Positions 12,168-24,123 of a DNA stretch of 64,000 nt are shown in pieces. A program made the position numbers and the translations under genes. Source of the DNA: Acanthosepion lycidas (Eukaryota > Mollusca > Cephalopoda > Sepiida > Sepiidae); assembly GCA_963932145.1 (NCBI GenBank), contig OZ010577.1:15539889-15603888 (forward strand), given 5' to 3'. Every line of letters starts with the position of its first letter. The stretch's first letter is position 1. The notes beneath the pieces are model-generated. The model was not told where the DNA came from and did no database searches. It worked only from the letters and a program-made list of their open reading frames with translations.

Positions 12168-14175
12168 CCGTGCGTTCTATTTACATTTACATTCTTTCAT
12201 TTCACTTTATGAACAGGCAAGAGCCTCCTCTAAAACCGGCTTACAATTATTTTTCATTCGAACTCATACAGTGAGCGTAGCATGCAAAGGATAATATTCA
12301 TATAACAGGGATTTCCTTGAAAAACTGTGTGGACGCAAAGTGGGTTATCGCTGTATGTTTCTCTCCTGCAGTGCGTTCTATTTACCTTTACATTCTATCA
12401 TTTCACTTTATGAACAGGCAAGAGCCTCCTCTAAAACCGGCTTACAATTATTTTTCATTCGAACATACAGTGAGCGTAGCATGCAAAGGATACTATTCAT
12501 ATAACAGGGATTTCCTTAAAAAACTGTGTGGACGCAAAATGGGTGATCTCTGTATGTTTCTCTCCTGCCGTGCGTTATATTTACCTTTACATTCTTTCAT
12601 TTCACTTTATGAACAGGCAAGAGCCTCCTCTAAAACCGGCTTACAATTATTTTTCATTTGAACTCATACAGTGAGCGTAGCATGCAAAGGTTACGACTCA
12701 CGTAGCAGGGATTTCCTTGAAAATCTGGGTGGACGCAAAGTGGGTGATCGCTGTATGTTTCTCTACTGCCGTGCGTTCTATTTACCTTTACATTCTTTCA
12801 TTTAACTTTATGAACAGGCAAGAGCCTCCTCTAAAAGCTGCTTAGAATTATTTTTCATTCAAACTCATACAGTGAGCGTAGCTTGCAAAGGTTACGACTC
12901 ACGTAACAGGGATTTCCTTGAAAAACTGTGTGGACGCAAAGTGGGTGATAGCTGTATGTTTCTCTCCTGCCGTGCGTTCTATTTACCTTTACATTCTTTC
13001 ATTTAACTTTATGAACAGGCAAGAAGCTCCTCTAAAAGCTGCTTACAATTATTTTTCATTCGAACTCATACAGTGAGCGTAGCATGCAAAGGTTACGACT
13101 CACGTAACAGGGATTTCCTTGAAAAACTGTGTGGACGCAAAGTGGGTGATCGCTGTAGGTTTCTCTCCTGCCGTGCGTTCTATTTACCTTTACATTCTTT
13201 CATTTCACTTTATGAACAGGCAAGAGCCTCATCTAAAACCGGCTTACAATTATTTTTCATTCGAACTCATACAGTGAGCGTAGCATGCAAAGGATACTAT
13301 TCATATAACAGGGATTTCCTTGAAAATCTGTGTAGACGCCAAATGGGTGATCGCTGTATGTTTCTCTCCTGCCGTGCGTTCTATTTACCTTTACATTCTT
13401 TCAGTTCACTTTATGAACAGGCAAGAGCCTCCTCTAAAACCGGCTTACAATTATTTTTCATTCGAACTCATACAGTGAGCGTAGCATGCAAATGTTACGA
13501 CTCACGTAACAGGGATTTCCTTGAAAATCTGGGTGGACGCAAAGTGGGTGATTGCTGTATGTTTCTCTCCTGCCGTGCGTTCTATTTACCTTTACATTCT
13601 TTCATTTCACTTTATGAACAGGCAAGAGCCTCCTCTAAAAGCTGCTTACAATTATTTTTCATTCGAACTCATACAGTGAGCGTAGCATGCAAAGGTTACG
13701 ACTCACGTAACAGGGATTTCCTTGAAAAACTGTGTGGACGCAAAGTGGGTGATCGCTGTAGGTTTCTCTCCTGCCGTGCGTTCTATTTACCTTTACATTC
13801 TTTCATTTCACTTTATGAACAGGCAAGAGCCTCATCTAAAACCGGCTTACAATTATTTTTCATTCGAACTCATACAGTGAGCGTAGCATGCAAAGGATAC
13901 TATTCATATAACAGGGATTTCCTTGAAAATCTGTGTGGACGAAAAATGGGTGATCGCTGTATGTTTCTCTCCTGCCGTGCGTTCTATTTACCTTTACATT
14001 CTTTCATTTCACTTTATGAACAGGCAAGTGTCTCCTCTAAAACCGGCTTACAATTATTTTTCATTCGAACTCATACAGTGAGCGTAGCATGCAAAGGATA
14101 CTATTCATATAACAGGGATTTCCTTGAAAAACTGTGTGGACGCAAAATGGGTGATCGCTGTATGTTTCTCTCCTG
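12168..14175 (+). repeat. Ten-monomer higher-order repeat, 2,008 bp, copy 2
   Basis: It is an apparently identical tandem copy of the preceding 2,008 bp. Agreement ends at 12,185/14,193, where TTTACATTTAC meets TTTACCTTTAC in the middle of a monomer. Units at 14,882 and 15,083 resemble 13,676 and 13,877, suggesting a diverged partial third copy offset by six monomers. The near-perfect identity means either a very recent duplication or an assembly duplication. Confidence 0.9.
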
Positions 14176-14614
14176 CCGTGCGTTCTATTTACCTTTACAT
14201 TCTTTCATTTCACTTTATGAACAGGCAAGAGCCTCCTCTAAAACCGGCTTACAATTATTTTTCATTCGAACTCATACAGTGAGCGTAGCATGCAAAGGAT
14301 ACTATTCATATAACAGTGATTTCCTTGAAAAACTGTGTGGACGCAAAATGGGTGATCGCTGTATGTTTCTCTCCTGCCGTGCGTTCTATTTACATTTACT
14401 TTCTTTCATTTCACTTTATGAACAGGATAGGGCCTCCTCTAAAACCGGCTTACAATTATTTTTCATTCGAACTCATACAGTGAGCGTAGCATGCAATGGA
14501 TACTATTCATATAACAGGGATTTCCTTGAAAAACTGTGTGGACGCAAAGTGGGTGATCGCTGTATGTTTCTCTCCTGCCGTACGTTCTATTTACCTTTAC
14601 ATTCTTTCATTTAA
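13073..14614 (+). other. 513-codon open chain across the second 2,008-bp repeat; not regarded as a gene
   Basis: It has the same 67-residue repeat frame as the chain at 7,649. Its first 2 x 3 units copy those of the 409-codon chain at 11,065-12,294, because the ten-monomer block was duplicated. It ends at an ordinary in-frame TAA in TTTCATTTAAC. Cysteine count varies between repeats, for example KSCLQ against KTGLQ, and GGRKVGDCC. That is not the behaviour of a conserved disulphide scaffold. Confidence 0.8.
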
Positions 14615-15924
14615 CTTTATGAACAGGCAAGAGCCTCCTCTAAAAGCTGCTTACAATTATTTTTCATTCAAACTCATACAGTGAGCGTAGCATGCAAAGG
14701 TTACGACTCACGTAACAGGGATTTCCTTGAAAAACTGTGTGGACGCAAAGTGGGTGATCGCTGTATGTTTCTCTCCTGCCGTGCGTTCTATTTACCTTTA
14801 CATTCTTTCATTTAACTTTATGAACAGGCAAGAGGCTACTCTAAAAGCTGCTTGCAATTATTTTTCATTCGAACTCATACAGTGAGCGTAGCATGCAAAG
14901 GTTACGACTCACGTAACAGGGATTTCCTTGAAAAACTGTGTTGACGCAAAGTGGGTGATCGCTGTAGGTTTCTCTCCTGCCGTGCGTTCTATTTACCTTT
15001 ACATTCTTTCATTTCACTTTATGAACAGGCAAGAGCCTCATCTAAAACCGGCTTACAATTATTTTTCATTCGAACTCATACAGTGAGCGTAGCATGCAAA
15101 GGATACTATTCATATAACAGGGATTTCCTTGAAAATCTGTGTGGACGCAAAATGGGTGATCGCTGTATGTTTCTCTCCTGCCGTGCGTTCTATTTACCTT
15201 TACATTCTTTCATTTCACTTTATGAACAGGCAAGTGTCTCCTCTAAAACTGGCTTACAATTATTTTTCATTCGAACTCATACAGTGAGCGTAGCATGCAA
15301 AGGATACTATTCATATAACAGTGATTTCCTTGAAAAACTGTGTGGACGCAAAATGGGTGATCTCTGTATGTTTCTCTCCTGCCGTGCGTTCTATTTACAT
15401 TTACTTTCTTTCATTTCAATTTATGAACAGGCAAGGGCCTCCTCTAAAACCGGCTTACAATTATTTTTAATTCGAACTCATAAAGTGAGCGTAGCATGCA
15501 AATGATACTATTCATATAACAGGGATTTCCTTGAAAAACTGTGTGGACGCAAAATGGGTGATCGCTGTATGTTTCTCTCCTGCCGTGCGTTGTATTTACC
15601 TTTACATTCTTTCATTTAACTTTATGAACAGGCAAGAGCCTCCTCTAAAATCTGCTTACAATTATTTTTCATTCGAACTCATACAGTGAGCATAGCATGC
15701 AAAGGATACTATTCATATAACAGGGATTTCCTTGAAAAACTGTGTGAACGCAAAATGAGTGATCGCTGTATGTTTCTCTCCTGCCGTACGTTCTATTTAC
15801 CTTTACATTCTTTCATTTCACTTTATGAACAGGCAAGAGCCTCCTCTAAAACCGGCTTACAATTATTTTTCATTCGAACTCATACAGTGAGCATAGCATG
15901 CAAAGGATACCATTCATATAACAG

Positions 15925-16729
15925 GGATTTCCTTGAAAAACTGTGTGGACGCAAAATGGGTGATCGCTGTATGTTTCACTCCTGCCGTGCGTTCTATCTA
16001 CCTTTACATTCTTTCATTTAACTTTATGAACAGGCAAGGGTCTCCTCTAAAACCGGCTTACAATTATTTTTCATTCGAACTCATACAGTGAGCGTAGCAT
16101 GCAAAGGTTACGACTCACGTAACAGGGATTTCCTTGAAAAACTGTGTGGACGTAAAATGGGTGATCGCTGAATCTTTTTCTCCTGCCGTGCGTTCTATTT
16201 ACATTTACTTTCTTTCATTTAACCTTTTTGAACAGGCAAGTGCCTCCTCTAAAACCTGCTGACAATTATTTTTCATTCGAATCCATACATTGAGCGTAGC
16301 ATGTAAAGCATACGATTCATATAACAGGGATTTCCTTGAAAAACTGTGTGGACGCAAATTGGGTGATAGCTGTATGTTTCTCTCCTGCCGTGCGTTCTAT
16401 TTACCTTTACATTCTTTCATTTAACTTTATGAACAGGCAAAAGCCTCCTGTAAAACCTGCTTACTATTATTTTTCATTCGAACTCATACAGTGAGCGTAG
16501 CATGCAAAGGTTACGATTCATATATCAGGGATTTCCTTGAAAAATTGTGTGGACGCAAAATGGGTGATCGCTGTATGTTTCTCTGCTGCCGTGCGTTCTA
16601 TTTACCTTTCCATTCTTTCATTTAACTTTATGAACAGGCAAGAGCCTCCTCTAAAATCTGCTTACAATTATTTTCCATTCGAATCCATACAGTGAGCGTA
16701 GCATGCAAAGGATACGATTCGTATAACAG
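15925..16729 (+). repeat. Four-monomer 805-bp duplication, copy 1
   Basis: The block contains the CGCTGAATCTTTTTCTCC unit with TTTAACCTTTTTGAACAGG (202 bp), the CCATACATTGAGCG unit, the AAAAGCCTCCTGTAAAACC unit and the CTCTGCTGCCG unit. All recur 805 bp later. The unit at 16,692 is a chimera: its first part matches 17,497 (GATACGATTCGTATAAC) and its second part matches 15,887 (TTTCACTCC, CTATCTACC). This locates the exchange between about unit positions 36 and 83. Confidence 0.9.
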
Positions 16730-17534
16730 GGATTTCCTTGAAAAACTGTGTGGACGCAAAATGGGTGATCGCTGTATGTTTCACTCCTGCCGTGCGTTCT
16801 ATCTACCTTTACATTCTTTCATTTAACTTTATGAACAGGCAAGGGTCTCCTCTAAAACCGGCTTACAATTATTTTTCATTCGAACTCATACAGTGAGCGT
16901 AGCATGCAAAGGTTACGACTCACGTAACAGGGATTTCCTTGAAAAACTGTGTGGACGCAAAATGGGTGATCGCTGAATCTTTTTCTCCTGCCGTGCGTTC
17001 TATTTACATTTACTTTCTTTCATTTAACCTTTTTGAACAGGCAAGAGCCTCCTCTAAAACCTGCTGACAATTATTTTTCATTCGAATCCATACATTGAGC
17101 GTAGCATGTAAAGCATACGATTCATATAACAGGGATTTCCTTGAAAAACTGTGTGGACGCAAATTGGGTGATAGCTGTATGTTTCTCTCCTGCCGTGCGT
17201 TCTATTTACCTTTACATTCTTTCATTTAACTTTATGAACAGGCAAAAGCCTCCTGTAAAACCTGCTTACTATTATTTTTCATTCGAACTCATACAGTGAG
17301 CGTAGCATGCAAAGGTTACGATTCATATATCAGGGATTTCCTTGAAAAATTGTGTGGACGCAAAATGGGTGATCGCTGTATGTTTCTCTGCTGCCGTGCG
17401 TTCTATTTACCTTTCCATTCTTTCATTTAACTTTATGAACAGGCAAGAGCCTCCTCTAAAATCTGCTTACAATTATTTTCCATTCGAATCCATACAGTGA
17501 GCGTAGCATGCAAAGGATACGATTCGTATAACAG
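16730..17534 (+). repeat. Four-monomer 805-bp duplication, copy 2
   Basis: It is nearly identical to the preceding 805 bp. Two visible differences are CGCAAAATGG here against CGTAAAATGG at about 16,151, and CAAGAGCC against CAAGTGCC at about 16,238. Both copies retain the same 202-bp unit (16,088 and 16,893). Confidence 0.9.
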
Positions 17535-18501
17535 GGATTTCCTTGAAAAACTGTGTGGACGCAAAATGGGTGATCGCTGAATGTTTCTCTCCTGCCGTGC
17601 GTTCTATTTACCTTTACATTCTTTCATTTAACTTTATGAACAGGCAAGAGCCTCCTCTAAAACCTGCTTACAATTATTTTACATTTGAATCCATACAGTG
17701 AGCGTAGCATGCAAAGGATACGATTCATATAACAGGGATTTCCTTGAAAAATTGTGTGGACGCAAAATGGGTGATCGCTGTATGTTTCTCTCCTACCGTG
17801 CGTTCTATTTACCTTTACATTCTTTCATTTAACTTTATGAACAGGCTTGAGCCTCGTCTAAAACCTGCTTACAATTATTTTTCATTCGAACTCATACAGT
17901 GAGCGTAGCATGCAAAGGATACGATTCGTATAATAGGGATTTCCTTGAAAAACTGTGTGTACGCAAAATGGCTGATCGCTGAATGTTTCTCTCCTGCCGT
18001 GCGTTCCATTTACCTTTACATTCTTTCATTTAACTTTATGAACAGGCAAGAGCCTCTTCTAAAACCTGCTTACAATTATTTTTCATTCGAACTCATACAG
18101 TGCGCGTAGCATGCAAAGGATACGATTCATATAACAGGAATTTCCTTGAAAGACTGTGTGGACGCAAAATGGGTGATCGCTGTATGTTTCTCTCCTACCG
18201 TGCGTTCTATTTACCTTTACATTCTTTCATTTAACTTTATGAACAGGCAAGAGCCTCGTCTAAAACCTGATTACAATTATTTTTCATTCGAACTCATACA
18301 TTGAGCGTAGCATGCAAAGGATACGATTCATATAACAGGGATTTCTTTGAAAAACTGTGTGGACGCAAAAAGGGTGATCGCTGTATGTTTCTCTTCTGCC
18401 GTGCGTTCTATTTACATTTACTTTATTTCATTTAACTTTATGAACATGCAAGGGCCTCCTCTAAACCCTGCTTACAATTATTTTTCATTCGAATCCATAC
18501 A

Positions 18502-18900
18502 TTGAGCGTAGCATGCGAAGTATACGATTCATATAACAGGGATTTCCTAGAAAAACTGTGTGGACGCAAAATGGGTGATCGCTGTATGTTTCTCTTCTGC
18601 CCTGCGTTCTATTTACCTTTACATTTTTTCATTTAACTTTATGAACAGGCAAGAGCCTACTCTAAAACCTGCTTACAATTATTTTTCAATCAACTTATAC
18701 ATTGAGTGTAGCATGCAAAGGTTACGATTCATATAACAGGGATTTCCTTGAAAAACTGTGGACGCAAAATGGGTGATCGCTGTATGTTTCTCTTCTGCCC
18801 TGCGTTCTATTTACCTTTACATTTTTTCATTTAACTTTATGAACAGGCAAGAGCCTCCTCTAAAACCTGCTTACAATTATTTTTCATTCGAACTCATACA
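18502..18900 (+). repeat. Two shortened adjacent monomers (200 and 199 bp)
   Basis: Units at 18,502 and 18,702 share CTCTTCTGCCCTGCG and ACATTTTTTCATTT, so they form a local dimer. The first has a one-base loss in CAATCAACTTATAC. The second lacks TG in GAAAAACTGTGGACGC. Both have a diverged start (TTGAGCG or TTGAGTG). Confidence 0.85.
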
Positions 18901-18920
18901 GTGAGCGTAGCATGCAAAGG

Positions 18921-18933
18921 ATACGATTCGTAT
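18921..18933. repeat. Palindrome ATACGATTCGTAT (exemplar of the domain II form)
   Basis: ATACGA and TCGTAT are perfect reverse complements around one T. The site overlaps the same unit positions (21-33) as the GTTACG/CGTAAC dyad, but is centred one base earlier. It recurs in the GATACGATTCGTATAAC units of domain II. The commoner domain II form, GATACGATTCATATAAC, has lost part of the symmetry. Confidence 0.85.
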
Positions 18934-20708
18934 AACAGAGATTTCCTTGAAAAACTGTGTGGACGCAAAATGGGTAATCGCTGTATGTTTCTCTCCTGCC
19001 GTGCGTTCTATTTACCTTTACATTCTTTCATTAAACTTTATGAACAGGCAAGAGCCTCCTCTAAAACCTGCTTACAATTATTTTTCATTCGAACTCATAC
19101 AGTAAGCGAAGCATGCAAAGGATACGATTCATATAACAGGAATTTCCTTGAAAAACTGTGTGGACGCAAAATGGGTGACCACTGTATGTTCCTCTCCTGC
19201 CGTGCGTTCTATTTACCTTTACATTCTTTCATTTAACTTTATGAACAGGCAAGAGCCTCCTCTAAAACCTGCTTACAATTATTTTACATTTGAATCCATA
19301 CAGTGAGCGTAGCATGCAAAGGATACTATTCATATAACAGGAATTTCCTTGAAAAACTGTGTGGACGCAAAATGGGTGATCGCTGTATGTTTCTCTCCTG
19401 CCGTGCGTTCTATTTACCTTTACTTTCTTTCATTTAACTTAATGAACAGGCAAGAGCCTCCTCTAAAACCTGCTTACAATTATTTTTCATTCGAACTCAT
19501 ACAGTGAGCGTAGCATGCAAAGGATACGATTCGTATAACAGGGATTTCCTTGAAAAACTGTGTGGACGCAAAATGGGTGATCGCTGAATGTTTCTCTCCT
19601 GCCGTGCGTTCTATTTACCTTTACATTGTTTCATTTAACTTTATGAACAGGCAAGACCCGCCTCTAAATCCTGCTTACAATTATTTTTCATTCGACCTCA
19701 TACAGTGAGCGTAGCATGCAACGGATACGATGCATATAACAGGGATTTCCTTGAAAAACTGTGTGGATGCAAAATGGGTGATCGCTGTATGTTTCTCTCC
19801 TGCCTTGCGTTCTATTTAACTTTACATTCTTTCATTTAACTTTATGAACAGGCAAGAGCATCCTCTAAAACCTGCTTACAATTATTTTTCATTCGAACTC
19901 ATACAGTGAGCGTAGCATCCAAAGGATACGATTGGTATAACAGGGATTTCCTTGAAAAACTGTGTGGACGCAAAATGGGTGATCGCTGAATCTTTTTCTC
20001 CTGCCGTGCGTTCTATTTACATTTACATTCTTTCATTTAAGTTATTGAACAGGCAAGAGCCTCCTCTAAAACCTGCTGACAATTATTTTTCATTCGAATC
20101 CATACATTGAGCGTAGCATGCAAAGGATACGATTCATATAACAGGGATTTCCTTGAAAAACTGTGTGGACGCAAAGTGGGTGATAGCTGTATGTTTCTCT
20201 CCTGCCGTGCGTTCTATTTACCTTTACATTCTTTCATTTAACTTTATGAACAGGCAAAAGCCTCCTGTAAAACCTGCTTACTATTATTTTTCATTCGAAC
20301 TCATACAGTGAGCGTAGCATGCAAAGGATACTATTAATATAACAGGGATTTCCTTGAAAAACTGTGTGGACGCAAAATGGGTGATCGCTATATTTTTCTC
20401 TCCTGTCTTGCGTTTTATTTACCTTTACTTTATTTCATTTAACTTTATGAACAGGCAAGAGGCTCCTCTAAAAGCTGCTTACAAATATTTTTCATTCGAA
20501 CTCATACAGTGAGCGTAGCATGCAAAGGATACGATTCATATAACAGGGATTTCCTTGATAAACTGTGTAGAGGCAAAATGGGTGATCGCTGTATGTTTCT
20601 CTCCTGCCGTGCGTTCTATTTACCTTTACATTCTTTCATTTAAATTTATGAACAGGCAAGAGCCTCCTCTAAACCTGCTTACAATTATTTTTCATTCGAA
20701 CTCATACA

Positions 20709-21311
20709 GTGAGCGTAGAATGCAAAGGATACGACTCATATCACAGGGATTTCCTTGAAAAATTGTGTGGACGCAAAATGGGTGATCGCTGTATGTTTCT
20801 CTCCTGCCGTGCGTTCTATTCACCTTTACATTCTTTCATTTAACTTTATGAACAGGCAAAAGCCTCCTCTAAAACCTGCTTACAATTATTTTTTGTTCGA
20901 ACTCATACAGTGAGCGTAGCATGCAAAGGATACGATTCATATAACAGGGATTTCCTTGAAAAACTGTGTGGACGCAAAATGGGTGATCGCTGTATGTTTC
21001 TCTCCTGCCGTGCGTTCTATTTACCATTACATTGTTTCATTTAAATTTATGAACAGGCAAGTGCCTCCTCTAAAACCTGCTTACAATTATTTTTCATGCG
21101 AACTCATACAGAGAGTGTAGCATGCAAATGATACGATTCATATAACAGGGATTTCCTTGAAGAATTATGTGGACGCAAAATGGGTGATCGCTGTATGTTT
21201 CTCTCCTGCCGTGCGTTCTATTTACCTTTACATTCTTTCATTTAACTTTATGAACAGGCAAGAGCCTCCTCTAAAACCTGCTTACAATTATTTTTCATTC
21301 GAACTCATACA
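20709..21311 (+). repeat. Three-monomer 603-bp duplication, copy 1
   Basis: Units at 20,709 (ATGCAAAGGATACGACTCATATCACAGG cut by variants such as TATTCACC), 20,910 (TTTTTTGTTCG) and 21,111 (GAGAGTGTAGC, GAAGAATTATG) recur in the same order 603 bp downstream. The only difference I noticed is GTGAGCG against GTGATCG at the start. The preceding unit at 20,509 is 200 bp, with CTCTAAACCTGC. Confidence 0.9.
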
Positions 21312-21914
21312 GTGATCGTAGAATGCAAAGGATACGACTCATATCACAGGGATTTCCTTGAAAAATTGTGTGGACGCAAAATGGGTGATCGCTGTATGTT
21401 TCTCTCCTGCCGTGCGTTCTATTCACCTTTACATTCTTTCATTTAACTTTATGAACAGGCAAAAGCCTCCTCTAAAACCTGCTTACAATTATTTTTTGTT
21501 CGAACTCATACAGTGAGCGTAGCATGCAAAGGATACGATTCATATAACAGGGATTTCCTTGAAAAACTGTGTGGACGCAAAATGGGTGATCGCTGTATGT
21601 TTCTCTCCTGCCGTGCGTTCTATTTACCATTACATTGTTTCATTTAAATTTATGAACAGGCAAGTGCCTCCTCTAAAACCTGCTTACAATTATTTTTCAT
21701 GCGAACTCATACAGAGAGTGTAGCATGCAAATGATACGATTCATATAACAGGGATTTCCTTGAAGAATTATGTGGACGCAAAATGGGTGATCGCTGTATG
21801 TTTCTCTCCTGCCGTGCGTTCTATTTACCTTTACATTCTTTCATTTAACTTTATGAACAGGCAAGAGCCTCCTCTAAAACCTGCTTACAATTATTTTTCA
21901 TTCGAACTCATACA
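21312..21914 (+). repeat. Three-monomer 603-bp duplication, copy 2
   Basis: It repeats the previous 603 bp with the same private variants and a GTGATCG start. The following three units also begin GTGATCG, so the variant was shared out by successive exchanges at this spot. Confidence 0.9.
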
Positions 21915-22115
21915 GTGATCGTAGCATGCAAAGGATACGATTCGTATAACAGGGATTTCCTTGGAAAACTGTGTGGACGCAAAATGGGTGATCGCTGTAT
22001 GTTTCTCTCCTGCAGGGCGTTGTATTTACGGTTACATTCTTTTATTAAATTTTATGAACAGGAAAGAGCCTCCTCTAAAACCTGCTTACAATTATTTTTC
22101 ATTCGAACTCATACA
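21915..22115 (+). repeat. Single-monomer duplication, copy 1
   Basis: The unit has several private changes (CTCCTGCAGGGCGTTG, TTTACGGTTAC, TTTTATTAAATTTTATG, CTTGGAAAAC) and is followed immediately by an identical unit. It shows that the array also grows by one monomer at a time. Confidence 0.95.
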
Positions 22116-22316
22116 GTGATCGTAGCATGCAAAGGATACGATTCGTATAACAGGGATTTCCTTGGAAAACTGTGTGGACGCAAAATGGGTGATCGCTGTA
22201 TGTTTCTCTCCTGCAGGGCGTTGTATTTACGGTTACATTCTTTTATTAAATTTTATGAACAGGAAAGAGCCTCCTCTAAAACCTGCTTACAATTATTTTT
22301 CATTCGAACTCATACA
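22116..22316 (+). repeat. Single-monomer duplication, copy 2
   Basis: I found it identical to 21,915-22,115 across all 201 bases by direct reading. The next unit at 22,317 keeps the GTGATCG start but reverts to ordinary sequence afterwards, so the exchange ended within it. Confidence 0.95.
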
Positions 22317-22517
22317 GTGATCGTAGCATGCAAAGGATACGATTCGTATAACAGGGATTTCCTTGAAAAACTGTGTGGACGCAAAATGGGTGATCGCTGT
22401 ATGTTTCTCTCCTGCCGTGCGTTCTATTTACCTTTACTTTCTTTCATTTAAGTTTATGAACAGGCAAGAGCCTCCTCTAAAACCTGCTTACAATTATTTT
22501 TTATTCGACCTCATACA

Positions 22518-23320
22518 GTGAGCGTAGCATGCAACGGATACGATGCATATAACAGGGATTTCCTTGAAAAACTCTGTGGAAACAAAATAGGTGTTCGCTG
22601 TATGTTTCTTTCCTGCCGTGCGTTCTATATGCCTTTACATTCTTTCATTTAACTTTATAAACAGGCAAGAGCCTCCTCTAAAACCTGCTTACAATTATTT
22701 TTCATTCGAACTCATACAGTGAGCGTAGCATGCAAAGGATACGATTCATATAACAGGGATTTCCTTGAAAAACTGTGTGGACGCAAAATGGGTGATCGCT
22801 GTATGTTTCTCTCCTGCCGTGCGTTCTATTTACCTTTACATTCTTTCTTTTAACTTTAGGAACAGGCAAGAGCCTCCTCTAAAAGTTGCTTACAATTATT
22901 TTTCTTTCGAACTCATACAGTGAGCTTAGCCTGCAAAGGTTACGATTCATATAAGAGGGATTTCCTTGAAAAACCGTGTGGACGCAAAATGGGTGATCGC
23001 TGTATGTTTCTCTCCTACCGGGCGTTCTATTTACCGTTACATTCTTTCATTTAACTTTATGAACAGGCAAGAGCCTCCTCTAAAACTGGCTTACAATTGT
23101 TTTCATTCGAACTCATACAGTGAGCGTAGCATGCAAAGGATACGATTCATATAACAGGGATTTCCTTGAAAAACAGTGTGGACTCAAAATGGGTGATCGC
23201 TGTATGTTTCTCTCCTGCCGTGCGTTCTATTTACCTTTACATTGTTTCATTTAACTTTATGAACAGGCAAGTGCCTCCTCTAAAACCTGCTTACAATTAT
23301 TTTTCATTCGAACTCATACA
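22518..23320 (+). repeat. Four-monomer 803-bp higher-order repeat, copy 1 (diverged)
   Basis: The order is a unit with CAACGGATACGATGCATATAAC-type sequence (split here as CAACGGATACG and ATGCATAT), a unit with TTTAGGAACAGG, a unit starting GTGAGCTTAGCCTGC, then an ordinary unit. The start of the next copy is exactly 803 bp on. A single related unit at 19,705 has the same ATGCATAT variant. Confidence 0.75.
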
Positions 23321-24123
23321 GTGAGCGTAGCATGCAACGGATACGATGCATATAACAGGGATTTCCTTGAAAAACTCTGTGGACACAAAATAGGTGATCG
23401 CTGTATGTTTCTTTCCTGCCGTGCGTTCTATTTACCTTTACATTCTTTCATTTAACATTATAAACAGACAAGAGCCTCCTCTAAAACCTGCTTACAATTA
23501 TGTTTCATTCGAACTCATACAGTGAGCGTAGCATGCAAAGGATACGATTCATATAACAGGGATTCCTTGAAAAACTGTGTGGACGCAAAATGGGTGATCG
23601 CTGTATGTTTCTCTCCTGCCGTGCGTTCTATTTACCTTTACATTCTTTCATTTAACTTTAGGAACAGGCAAGAGCCTCCTCTAAAAGGTGCTTACAATTA
23701 TTTTTCATTCGAATTCATACAGTCAGCGTAGCCTGCAAAGGATACGATTCATATAACAGGGATTTCCTTGAAAAACTGTGTGGACGCAAAATGGGTGATA
23801 GCTGTATGTTTCTCTCCTGCCGTGCGTTCTATTTACATTTACTTTCTTTCATTTAACTTTATGAACAGGCAAGAGCCTCCTCTAAATCATGCCTACAATT
23901 ATTTTTCATTCGAACTCATACAGTGAGCGTAGAATGCAAAGGAATCGACTCATATCACAGGGATTTCCTTGAAAAACTGTGTGGTCGCAAAATGGGTGAT
24001 CGATGTATGTTTCTCTCCTGTCGTGCGTTCTATTTACATTTCCTTTCTTTCATTTAACTTTATGAGCAGGCAAGAGCCACCTCTAAAACCTGCTTACAAT
24101 TATTTTTCATTCGACCTCATACA
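23321..24123 (+). repeat. Four-monomer 803-bp higher-order repeat, copy 2 (diverged)
   Basis: It begins with the ATGCATAT unit with GACACAAAATAGG, followed by a 200-bp unit with GGGATTCCTTG and TTTAGGAACAGG, then a unit starting GTCAGCGTAGCCTGC. Matches to copies 1 and 3 are clear in order, but many substitutions separate them, so this repeat is older than those at 10, 12 or 38 kb. Confidence 0.8.

Larger units (their letters stand above)
1..16087 (+). repeat. Domain I: mixed GYDSRN/GYYSYN subfamilies, stop-poor
   Basis: Monomers alternate between two linked haplotypes at unit positions 20-36: GTTACGACTCACGTAAC and GATACTATTCATATAAC. ACCGGC predominates near position 167, and TCA replaces the in-frame TAA in most copies, giving long open chains. 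Length variants here are five 202-bp monomers with CAGGCAATTTCC (3223, 4229, 4833, 6241, 9458) and two 199-bp monomers lacking TC in CGAACTCATAC (10263, 12271). Both kinds recur only because the blocks containing them were duplicated. Nested duplications of 5, 7, 10 and 29 monomers are annotated separately. The right boundary is gradual: 16,088 is the last typical unit before the CCATACATTGAGCG variants begin. Confidence 0.85.
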
